The notes under the pieces were generated by a model. That model was not told where the DNA came from, searched no databases, and was given only the letters and a program-made list of their open reading frames with translations. From Microcaldota archaeon (lineage in GTDB: Archaea; Micrarchaeota; Micrarchaeia; Micrarchaeales; CABMGC01), in NCBI GenBank assembly GCA_027340645.1, contig DAHWQN010000008.1, positions 1 to 12,127 on the forward strand: DNA of 12,127 bases, read 5' to 3'. This document shows, in pieces, positions 6,782-12,127 of the stretch. Made by a program: the position numbers and the translations under genes. Numbering within the stretch: position 1 is the stretch's first letter; each line of letters opens with the position of its first letter.

Positions 6782-7222
6782 GTGATAAAGTACTGGGAAT
6801 TTGAGGATGCACCATTAAGGGAGAAGCTTAAAGATCCAACTGTTAAAGAGGTCGCAAAAATATACTTCAACAATGAAACACGCGCCTACAGGTTTTCACT
6901 GGCATTAACAACAGTAAAGAAGAAGGGATCACTCCGCCTTAAGGAGTGCGGGAATGATATGCCTCTCGCAACTTGGAAAAGGTATCTTGATTTCGGAGTG
7001 GCGGTAGGACTTCTCAAGCACGAAGCTAATGTTTACAGTTTCACAGATAGGTACTCCAAGCCATTCCGCAACATCTCCATCTATATAAAATCATGGATAG
7101 ATGATGGCAAATCCGAAGATCTCTCTGTTTTATTTGCAACAGCTAAGACTGGAAGGCAACAGCAGAGGCGCGGAACCAATACCGTGGAAAATCCAATACC
7201 TGGTGAGTCTCCTAATCAATAG
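6782..7222 (+). CDS. Winged helix-turn-helix protein, probable transcriptional regulator
   Basis: The 146-residue product begins at GTG, directly preceded by an in-frame TGA. Residues about 22-95 fit a winged helix: VAKIYFNNETRAYRFSLALT as the first helices, LATWKRYLDFGVAVGLLKHE (about 62-81) as recognition helix, then NVYSFTDRYSKPFRNI as wing and linker helix. The last 30 residues (from about TAKTGRQQQ) are polar and low-complexity. It is divergent from a surface-protein gene and could regulate it. Its 3' end overlaps the cysS 3' end by 11 bases in convergent orientation. It is not clearly similar to the wHTH protein at 1045-1515 except in fold. Confidence 0.75.
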   Translation: MIKYWEFEDAPLREKLKDPTVKEVAKIYFNNETRAYRFSLALTTVKKKGSLRLKECGNDMPLATWKRYLDFGVAVGLLKHEANVYSFTDRYSKPFRNISIYIKSWIDDGKSEDLSVLFATAKTGRQQQRRGTNTVENPIPGESPNQ

Positions 7223-8651
7223 ACGAGAACCAGATTGTTCCTTGATCTGTATCCTCTACGCTAATCTTGAATTCCTTTCTGAGCCGCGTCCGTATTTCAT
7301 CAGAGGTATTGAAATCCTTATTTCTCCGTGCGTCTTCCCTTTTTTCTATGAGCTCCTTGGCCTCCTTAGGCAGTGCACTGCTAAGATGCATATTAAACCT
7401 CAATCCAAGTACCTCGTCAAATTCCAAAAAGACATCAAGAATCCTACTACACTCTGCTCCGCTGAGGTTTTTCCTTCCGGCAAGGCTGGCTAATGCATGA
7501 AGCTTAGACAGGGCACTTGGTGTGTCAATATCGTCTTCAATGCATGAAAAGAAGCTGTCCCGTACCGTTTTAATCTCCTCCGCAAGATTCTTGTCAACAG
7601 TGCCTGTATCGTTCAAAGCGCTTATCCTGCTTATTATTGCATATATGGACTTCAGTGATTTCTGTGAATGCTCAAGCGCCTCAAACGTAAAGTTAAGCAT
7701 GTTTCTGTAATGAACTGTAAGGCACAGATACCTATATGCCATCGGCAAGTAACCCCTTTTGATAATATCATCCACAGTGTATATGTTCCGCAGCGATTTA
7801 CTCATTTTGTGTCCATCTACTGTCATGAATTCTCCATGCACCCAGTATCTAACGAAGCGTTTTCCAGTTGCAGCCTCAGACTGCGCTAGCTCATTTGTGT
7901 GGTGTATTGGTATGTGATCTACACCGCCCGCATGTATGTCTATCTGTTCGCCAAGGTACTTCATGCTCATCGCACTGCATTCAATGTGCCACCCTGGAAA
8001 TCCCCTTCCGAATCTAGTGTCCCACACCATATCCTTTTCATTGTGTTCTGCGAATCTCCATACAGCAAAATCGGTTATATTGCGGATTCCCTGCGGCCGC
8101 TCAACTCTCGCTCCGGCCTTAAGCTCCTTGTTCATCCTTTCAAATGTAGTGCCGGCAAGCTCCCCGTATTTTTTGGACAGAGACGTATCAAAATAAACGC
8201 CATTAGATGCCTTATACAGATAACTGCCTGCGTCAAGACGCTCTATAAGCTCAAGCATGTCGTTTATGTGTTCCGAAGCCTTGCACACAACCTCAGGCCT
8301 CTGTATATTCAGGATACTCTCTTCTTTGAAGAACTTGTCCGTATAAAAATTTATTATGTCATCCATGCCCTTATGCTCGGCCTTTGCTTCCATGCGCACC
8401 TTATCTTCTCCGACATCTCCATCCCCGACATTGTGTCCAACATCAGTTATATTCATTACATGCCTTACGGAATAGCCCTCGTGTATGAGTGCACGGCGCA
8501 GTATGTCTTGCGTAATATAAGTCCGCATGTTGCCTATATGCGCATAAAAATACACCGTCGGCCCGCAGGCATAAAACCCTATTTTCTTCTCATGAATAGA
8601 TCTGATAAGCTCCACTTTCCTGTTCAAAGTGTTGTACACGCGCATACGCAT
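7212..8651 (-). CDS. cysS: Cysteinyl-tRNA synthetase
   Basis: The product charges tRNA-Cys and is a class I synthetase. Signature motifs are intact: the zinc and substrate Cys29 in FYACGPTVY (26-34), HIGN (38-41), the zinc ligands Cys225 (HIECSAMSM), His250 and Glu254 (HHTNE), and KMSKS (282-286). The C-terminal helical domain, with DARRNKDFNTSDEIR near the end, is present. At 479 residues it is full length. Two in-frame ATGs exist: 8651 directly abuts a GGTGT, while 8645 has this GGTGT at six bases, so MRVYNTLNRK (8645) is the likelier start. It follows a surface-protein gene by nine bases and has no visible promoter of its own, so it is co-transcribed with it. Confidence 0.97.
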   Translation of the reverse strand: MRMRVYNTLNRKVELIRSIHEKKIGFYACGPTVYFYAHIGNMRTYITQDILRRALIHEGYSVRHVMNITDVGHNVGDGDVGEDKVRMEAKAEHKGMDDIINFYTDKFFKEESILNIQRPEVVCKASEHINDMLELIERLDAGSYLYKASNGVYFDTSLSKKYGELAGTTFERMNKELKAGARVERPQGIRNITDFAVWRFAEHNEKDMVWDTRFGRGFPGWHIECSAMSMKYLGEQIDIHAGGVDHIPIHHTNELAQSEAATGKRFVRYWVHGEFMTVDGHKMSKSLRNIYTVDDIIKRGYLPMAYRYLCLTVHYRNMLNFTFEALEHSQKSLKSIYAIISRISALNDTGTVDKNLAEEIKTVRDSFFSCIEDDIDTPSALSKLHALASLAGRKNLSGAECSRILDVFLEFDEVLGLRFNMHLSSALPKEAKELIEKREDARRNKDFNTSDEIRTRLRKEFKISVEDTDQGTIWFSSID

Positions 8652-8660
8652 ACACCATAA

Positions 8661-9488
8661 TTAGCCTGAGCCCAATATGGTCTGGTTGACTGGGTTTGTG
8701 CGTATTGACGGAGGATTCCTGCTTAGATAAAAGTCTCCAATCGCCACAAAGTCATAATGTGTTGCCGGAGTTGATACAACATCAGCAACTACCCGTATGC
8801 TGACATTGCTGCACATCAGCGTTGCAATCGGTATGCTTGCATTCATGAATGCATGGTAGTTATTGTTGTTTGCTGAAAATGTGTTATAGTAAGACTTAGT
8901 CTGCGGAACTCCATTCTTTAGAATCTCTACGTAAATGTTGTTGTCCTGCGGTGATGCTATTTGGAAGTTAAGGTACGGCTCTGTCACTTCAAATGTGTCT
9001 GATGTAAGGTTGCCTGGGGTCAGAGTCAGCCCGCCTTGGTATGTAGACGCGAAGAAGTTGCCGTTGTAGCCTGTCCATAAGTTCGTTTTAGTATAATTGT
9101 TATTGCTCTGCGTTCCTATTACAGCATTGCTGTTTTCAAATGTGATGTTCAGTGGTGCGCTGCCAAAGCCGTCTCCACTTACATTCCAGCCAATGAAGTT
9201 GCCCGTGCTAAAGCCCCCATTGTTTATTGGAACGGTTGGAGTAGAAGAAAGGCAGCCCTGATAGCTCCTTATTGTTGTAGTGCTAGGCCCCTGCCTTATT
9301 GTCGTAACTGCATTTGTCGTAGTTGTAATGGTAGTGGAGTTCAGTACTATTGTAGTATTAGACTGAGAACTCTGCTTTGAAATGTTCGGTCCTATGAATG
9401 CCACTATAAGAACAACAGCGACTACTACAATAACAGCCGCAAGAACTCCTGCACGTTTATCCATGCCCTCACGCAGATAATTAAGCAT
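8661..9488 (-). CDS. Membrane-anchored surface protein with a Thr-rich linker and beta-sandwich-like domain
   Basis: The 275-codon frame encodes a membrane segment at about 14-33 (AGVLAAVIVVVAVVLIVAF), a Ser/Thr/Asn-rich linker (about 37-75), and an extracellular domain. The domain begins NNGGFSTGNFIGWNVSGDGF (about 89-108), a motif pattern typical of carbohydrate-binding-like jelly-roll domains of secreted proteins. I count nine N-X-S/T sequons and two Cys in the outer part. Two starts are possible: ATG 9488, or ATG 9464 (MDKRAGVLAA), which has GTGAGG just upstream and gives a more standard signal anchor. The gene ends nine bases before cysS. The domain call is moderate; the ligand is unknown. 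Confidence 0.75.
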   Translation of the reverse strand: MLNYLREGMDKRAGVLAAVIVVVAVVLIVAFIGPNISKQSSQSNTTIVLNSTTITTTTNAVTTIRQGPSTTTIRSYQGCLSSTPTVPINNGGFSTGNFIGWNVSGDGFGSAPLNITFENSNAVIGTQSNNNYTKTNLWTGYNGNFFASTYQGGLTLTPGNLTSDTFEVTEPYLNFQIASPQDNNIYVEILKNGVPQTKSYYNTFSANNNNYHAFMNASIPIATLMCSNVSIRVVADVVSTPATHYDFVAIGDFYLSRNPPSIRTNPVNQTILGSG

Positions 9489-9490
9489 AA

Positions 9491-9518
9491 GTATTATTAT
9501 ATCTTCTGCAATAAATAA
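9491..9518 (-). promoter_or_regulatory. Promoter of the surface-protein/cysS operon
   Basis: Two minus-strand TATA-like elements are visible: TATTTATT (9511-9518, about 26 bases from ATG 9488) and ATATAATAAT (about 9493-9502, about 34 bases from ATG 9464). The same short gap must also hold the promoter of the divergent eL41 gene. Confidence 0.4.
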
Positions 9519-9556
9519 TCAGCGTAAGCTTAGTTAATGGTGTTTATCTGGGAAGC

Positions 9557-9661
9557 ATACCTAGGAAGTGGAAGAAGAAGGGCCGCATGCGCTGGAAGTG
9601 GGTAAAGAAGAGAAGGAAGAGAATCAAGCGCGCTCAGAAGAGAAGAGTAGGAGACCTCTAG
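9557..9661 (+). CDS. rpl41e: Ribosomal protein eL41, with an apparently non-ATG start
   Basis: This very small, Arg/Lys/Trp-rich protein reads PRKWKKKGRMRWKWVKKR, then RKRIKRAQKRRVGDL. From memory the Pyrococcus eL41 contains nearly the same PRKWKKKGRMRWKW segment, so the part before the internal Met belongs to the protein. In this frame the first ATG is at 9587 (24 residues). Upstream, from the TAA at 9512, there is no ATG, GTG or TTG. The codon in front of PRKW is ATA (9557), and CTG (9548) is the only other near-cognate start close by. I place the start at ATA by homology. eL41 is a single helix on the 60S-type subunit interface side. The gene is divergent from the surface-protein/cysS operon. 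The alternative start at 9587 cannot be excluded. Confidence 0.85.
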   Translation: MPRKWKKKGRMRWKWVKKRRKRIKRAQKRRVGDL

Positions 9662-9682
9662 CTGTGTTCATGTCCTGGTCTC
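9651..9682 (+). repeat. Inverted repeat over the eL41 stop codon
   Basis: GAGACC (9651-9656) and GGTCTC (9677-9682) can pair around a 20-base loop that contains the eL41 TAG. No T-tract follows directly, so it is not a clear terminator; it could be a 3' stabilising hairpin or chance. Confidence 0.25.
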
Positions 9683-9840
9683 GTGCTCATGTTCTTTTGG
9701 TGCAGTGCAAATGGCAAGGCAAGCCCACAGCTCCACGGATCGATAAGATTGACGCCATAGGGAGATTTGACGCAACGCTTTATGAAGTCTTTGCAGGAAC
9801 ATTTGACAGAAAGCGCAGCGTTGAGGACTTCGTATCATAA
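9670..9840 (+). CDS. Doubtful 56-residue ORF downstream of eL41
   Basis: The frame from ATG 9670 encodes 56 residues without membrane or Cys-pair features, ending FAGTFDRKRSVEDFVS. The amino-acid mix looks protein-like, more so than the opposite strand. There is no Shine-Dalgarno site and I recognise no family. It follows eL41 by eight bases on the same strand, so it could be a second cistron, and a T6 run at 9896-9901 on the plus strand could end the transcript. It fills the otherwise empty 9662-9863 gap. Non-coding sequence is equally possible. Confidence 0.3.
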   Translation: MSWSRAHVLLVQCKWQGKPTAPRIDKIDAIGRFDATLYEVFAGTFDRKRSVEDFVS

Positions 9841-9863
9841 GATGGACGTATGCGGCAGCACGT

Positions 9864-10466
9864 TCACTGCAATGTGCGCACCTGGTATCTTCCCCTTTTT
9901 TCAATGTCAAATAGCCTGTTCATCACAGTCTTGTAATTTATGTTCCTGTCTGAATATCCAGAGAGGAACTTCGCATATAGGCTTTCGCCTAGGGATCTCT
10001 TCATAAGCAGTATGTCCAGCGCCTTCTCCTCAACACTTACTGTAATCTCGGCAAGGCCAAGGTCTATTACATATGGTGTATTGCCTACTGCAATTATATT
10101 CGCAGTGGTCATATCCCCATGTGCTACGCCCGCATTATGCATGTCTCTCACAACGTTTCCGACTTTTTCATAAAATTCCTTACCCTTATCCGCATCTCTC
10201 AAAAGAACCCCCTCTAGCTTTTCCATGAAGATAACATACTCGCCCACAGCAAGCACCGCAGGAACAGGAACATTTTTCAGCATTAGCAAAGCCAGGACCT
10301 TAGCCTCTCTTCTTGTCCGCGTCTTTCTTAGCTCATCATCAAGTATTTTTACCCTATATCGTTTTGGCTCCCTGACCTTTGCAAGTGCCTTGACCCCGAA
10401 AATATCACACTCGTAAATGCTTGCTTCTGCCCCCCCATCGATCCTATCCATTAAAAACAGCCTCAT
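9864..10466 (-). CDS. bud32: KEOPS-complex kinase Bud32 (PRPK-type, Rio-like)
   Basis: Bud32 is the atypical small kinase/ATPase of KEOPS, which with Kae1 makes the t6A modification of ANN-decoding tRNAs. The 200-residue product has the family motifs: GGAEASIYE (11-19), ALAKVREPKRYR (27-38, Lys30 as the ATP-binding Lys), LRKTRTRREAKVL (46-58), HGDMTTANII (116-125, catalytic Asp118), and the DFG-equivalent IDLGLAE (134-140). The C-terminus (NRLFDIEKRGRYQVRTLQ) is the usual basic tail. The ATG at 10466 lies inside the end of kae1; MDRIDGGAEA at 10451 is a second option and also lies inside kae1. A run of seven G (10430-10436) follows closely. The proteins are separate here, while in several archaea they are fused. 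Confidence 0.93.
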   Translation of the reverse strand: MRLFLMDRIDGGAEASIYECDIFGVKALAKVREPKRYRVKILDDELRKTRTRREAKVLALLMLKNVPVPAVLAVGEYVIFMEKLEGVLLRDADKGKEFYEKVGNVVRDMHNAGVAHGDMTTANIIAVGNTPYVIDLGLAEITVSVEEKALDILLMKRSLGESLYAKFLSGYSDRNINYKTVMNRLFDIEKRGRYQVRTLQ

Positions 10467-11418
10467 CTATGCGGTATCGCTGCTCGAAGTCACATCTATC
10501 TAGAGGGACTTCAAGGCCTTTTGAGAGCATCTTCTCCGCTACAAGTGCTATCATGGCCCCGTTGTCTGAGTTATACTCATTTGGAGCACGCGCGAATCTG
10601 ATACCGTGCTCATCTGCCATAATGCCTAACATCTCTGCAAGCCTGCTGTTCTGCGCAACTCCTCCGCACACGCATAATTCCTTGCTTTTGCTAAGGAGCA
10701 ATGCCCGTTCTGTCGCCTCGCAAAGCATTGCAAATGATGTTTCCTGTACCGAAAAGCACAGGTCTTCGCGCTTCTCACTCTTAACAAGACCCTTTGCCTT
10801 TGTCAACAATCCTGTAAAAGCGAAGTCCATGCCTTTTACTGTATACGGCAGCTGTATATATCTGCCACGCATCGCAAGCTTCTCTATCTCAGAGCCCCAA
10901 GCATGTTCAAGCCCCAATGCCCTGCCGAACGCATCAAGCATGTTCCCTATCCCAATATCGAACGTCTCGCCAAGCACAGAGTATCTGTGCGCCGCGCTGT
11001 CAAACTTCAATATCTGTGAGTTTCCTCCGCTCACATAAAGCCCAAGCGGGTCCTTAAGCCCTGCAACATGCTTTGTTATCTCCACGTGCGCGAGCCCGTG
11101 ATTAACAGGTACTATAGGTACATTTAGCTTCATAGCCATCGTTTTTGCGCTCAACTGACCTACCTGAAGGCACGGACCAAGACCCGGTCCCCTAGTGTAG
11201 CCGACACCAGTTATATCTTCAATGTGCAGTTTAGATACACTCAAAGCACGTTCTATTGTGCCAGCAGCGTTGGCTATATGGAACTCAGCAACCTCTGCAG
11301 GTATCATTCCCTTGTTAGTTATCCTGTACATTGATTTTTCATTGGCAAGTATCCTGCCACGCTCAACTACTCCTACACCGAACGTATGCGCACTGCTCTC
11401 TATTCCAAGCACTGCCAT
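10444..11418 (-). CDS. kae1: KEOPS-complex tRNA threonylcarbamoyltransferase Kae1
   Basis: Kae1 transfers the threonylcarbamoyl group to A37 of tRNA. Family motifs are present: VLGIESSAHTFGVGVV at the N-terminus, GYTRGPGLGPCLQVG, the metal-binding NHGLAHVE, YVSGGNSQI, LDAFGRALGL, CGGVAQNSRL and the acidic NSDNGAMIA near the end with the third metal ligand (Asp). Counting from the ATG, His107 and His111 are the metal ligands and Asp285 the third. An in-frame TTG at 11433 would add five residues, but the TATA box about 26 bases before the ATG at 11418 favours the ATG and a leaderless mRNA. Length (324) is normal for the unfused protein. The gene overlaps bud32 by 23 bases. Confidence 0.96.
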   Translation of the reverse strand: MAVLGIESSAHTFGVGVVERGRILANEKSMYRITNKGMIPAEVAEFHIANAAGTIERALSVSKLHIEDITGVGYTRGPGLGPCLQVGQLSAKTMAMKLNVPIVPVNHGLAHVEITKHVAGLKDPLGLYVSGGNSQILKFDSAAHRYSVLGETFDIGIGNMLDAFGRALGLEHAWGSEIEKLAMRGRYIQLPYTVKGMDFAFTGLLTKAKGLVKSEKREDLCFSVQETSFAMLCEATERALLLSKSKELCVCGGVAQNSRLAEMLGIMADEHGIRFARAPNEYNSDNGAMIALVAEKMLSKGLEVPLDRCDFEQRYRIDEAVFNG

Positions 11419-11438
11419 AAATAGAATACGCAACAGAG

Positions 11439-11448
11439 GTCTAAAAAC
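11439..11448 (-). promoter_or_regulatory. TATA box of the kae1/bud32 operon
   Basis: The minus strand reads GTTTTTAGAC, centred about 26 bases upstream of the kae1 ATG at 11418. This is the spacing expected for a leaderless transcript. Confidence 0.45.
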
Positions 11449-11490
11449 CTTCTACAATAACATAATGCCTCCGGCGCAGAGCAGGAAACA

Positions 11491-11697
11491 TTGACATTGG
11501 CTGGCACTTTACACTGCGCAGAAATACCACGAATAAGTAACATACGTTATCCTTTGACAACCTACACCAGCCGCAACATAGAGAATGTCGCAATGGACAT
11601 AATAGACGTGAACTTCCTCATAGCGCACGGATGCAAGCTGGATTTAACGCTGGTGGATGAAAAACTAAGGAAGGTAAATCACCTAACTTCGCCATAA
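11491..11697 (+). pseudogene. Possible gene remnant next to the insertion sequence
   Basis: The only starts in this open frame are TTGs at 11491 and 11497 and an ATG at 11593, which would leave 34 residues. The last part, MDIIDVNFLIAHGCKLDLTL, then VDEKLRKVNH, looks like real protein, while the earlier part does not. I recognise no family. It ends just before the promoter of the transposase gene, so it may be the broken end of a gene cut by the insertion, or chance. No Shine-Dalgarno site or TATA box precedes it. It fills most of the 11434-11744 spacer, in which I see no RNA gene. Confidence 0.25.
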
Positions 11698-11706
11698 TCT
11701 GAACTA

Positions 11707-11714
11707 ATTTTATA
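11707..11714 (+). promoter_or_regulatory. TATA box of the transposase gene
   Basis: TTTTATAC is centred about 34 bases before the transposase ATG at 11745. The predicted transcription start is near 11736, giving a leader of roughly nine bases. Confidence 0.45.
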
Positions 11715-11777
11715 CCGCAGAGGCAATGTTTTCATACGATTAAAATGAAAAACATTACTACGCCTCTGGGCGGTATA
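11711..11777 (+). repeat. Imperfect inverted repeat flanking the transposase start codon
   Basis: TATACCGCAGAGGC (11711-11724) is complementary to GCCTCTGGGCGGTATA (11762-11777) apart from two extra bases in the second arm. The loop (11725-11761) contains the predicted transcription start and the ATG at 11745. The left arm overlaps the TATA box and lies upstream of the predicted transcription start; the right arm lies in the coding sequence. Confidence 0.7.
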
Positions 11778-12127
11778 TGTGTGGTAGACAAAGTAGAAAA
11801 GGATTTTGGTCTGATCTCCTCTGTGTTTGGAGGCATCCTGAACCAGAAGGATACAGGCAGGCTAAAACTTCTCCTGAACAACAGGTTGACATATTCGACA
11901 TCCGTGAATCAGATAATGTCAATCACCTCGGATGAGGCATGTGTACTTCTCGGAGCCGGAAAGACATCTGACAGGTCCTTGTATCGGACAATAGAAAAAG
12001 TGGGCAGACTTGCCCCAATAATAGTGGAAAAATACCAAGATGTCATAAAACAGCAAGGGTTTGTAGATAAAAACCAGAACATGGATTGGTCGTCTTCTTT
12101 CTTCACCGGAAAGAAGGCGGAGATGTC
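11745..12127 (+). CDS. DDE transposase, IS4/IS1634-like, 3' end outside the window
   Basis: From the ATG, 127 codons are open to the right edge. The N-terminal part (RLKLLLNNRLTYSTSVNQIM, then a Ser/Asp-rich turn and SDRSLYRTIEKVG at about 75-87) resembles the helical region of IS1634-type transposases. The segment NQNMDWSSSFFTGKKAEM at the edge fits the first catalytic Asp of the DDE fold with the family's following aromatic-Gly-Lys pattern. The other two catalytic residues lie beyond the window. The gene has its own TATA box and an inverted repeat around its start. Family placement is from memory of motif patterns; transposase is likely, the exact family less so. Confidence 0.75.
   Translation, partial: MKNITTPLGGICVVDKVEKDFGLISSVFGGILNQKDTGRLKLLLNNRLTYSTSVNQIMSITSDEACVLLGAGKTSDRSLYRTIEKVGRLAPIIVEKYQDVIKQQGFVDKNQNMDWSSSFFTGKKAEM

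Larger units (their letters stand above)
11698..12127 (+). mobile_element. Insertion sequence, left part only (IS4/IS1634-like)
   Basis: The element is inferred from its transposase gene and runs off the right edge. Its exact left end is not visible; I place it after the TAA at 11695-11697 because the transposase promoter starts soon after. Terminal inverted repeats and target duplications cannot be checked without the right end. Confidence 0.5.

Noticed and set aside
7899..8660. Long plus-strand open frame of 253 codons opposite cysS.
   Set aside because: It is entirely antisense to the conserved core of cysteinyl-tRNA synthetase and has no family features.
9537..9605. ATG at 9537 as a possible start for eL41.
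   Set aside because: It is in a different frame and reaches TAA at about 9603; it would need an indel to join eL41.
9568..9840. Longer plus-strand version of the ORF after eL41, starting at 9568.
   Set aside because: Its first third is an out-of-frame reading of the eL41 gene; only the part from 9670 could be independent.
9668..9910. Minus-strand frame of 80 residues with CxxC-like pairs (CAHC, CAFC).
   Set aside because: It overlaps the 3' end of bud32 in another frame and has poor composition; the Cys pairs look accidental.
10421..11038. Plus-strand frame of 205 codons opposite kae1.
   Set aside because: It is antisense to conserved Kae1 motifs and Ser/Ala-rich as expected for a mirror frame.

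Overview
This window looks like chromosomal DNA of an archaeon, most likely a small-genome, ARMAN-like (DPANN, Micrarchaeota-type) lineage. The domain is clear: an archaeal EF-1 alpha gene is followed by a ribosomal S10 gene, there is a ribosomal eL41 gene, the KEOPS genes kae1 and bud32 are adjacent, and promoters carry TATA boxes. The phylum is inferred only from overall gene style, AUA-rich codon use and short membrane-anchored surface proteins. The GC content appears moderate; I did not compute it.

Layout, left to right. 1-1515 (minus): a winged-helix regulator is followed two bases later by a large membrane-anchored, sequon-rich surface protein that runs off the left edge. 1516-1860: the regulator's promoter and a hairpin-rich stretch of unclear nature. 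1861-2565 (minus): a DUF4870-type membrane protein, then an RNHCP zinc protein. 2650-4062 (minus): purD with a divergent N-terminal motif. 4183-5764 (minus): the classic archaeal EF-1 alpha/S10 operon. 5968-7222: a second sequon-rich surface protein (minus) lies divergently beside a second winged-helix protein (plus). 7212-9488 (minus): a third surface protein, then cysteinyl-tRNA synthetase, whose 3' end overlaps the winged-helix gene. 9557-9840 (plus): eL41, whose conserved reading frame extends upstream of its first ATG, and a doubtful 56-residue ORF. 9864-11418 (minus): kae1 and bud32, overlapping by 23 bases. 11434-12127 (plus): a spacer with a possible gene remnant, then the 5' part of a DDE transposase gene leaving the right edge.

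How the genes fit together. Most known genes serve translation: EF-1 alpha, S10, eL41, CysRS, and Kae1 plus Bud32 for the t6A tRNA modification. Between them sit three N-glycosylation-rich, single-pass surface proteins, two of them beside winged-helix proteins, which suggests regulated envelope modules. TATA-to-start distances of about 26-34 bases imply that many transcripts are leaderless or nearly so, and this decides several start codons. The EF-1 alpha gene is the exception, with a longer leader and a Shine-Dalgarno-like site.

The points most worth a second look are the eL41 start, the inverted repeat around the transposase start, the hairpin-rich 1603-1860 region, and the repeated pairing of regulators with surface proteins. 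I found no tRNA, rRNA or CRISPR array by eye.
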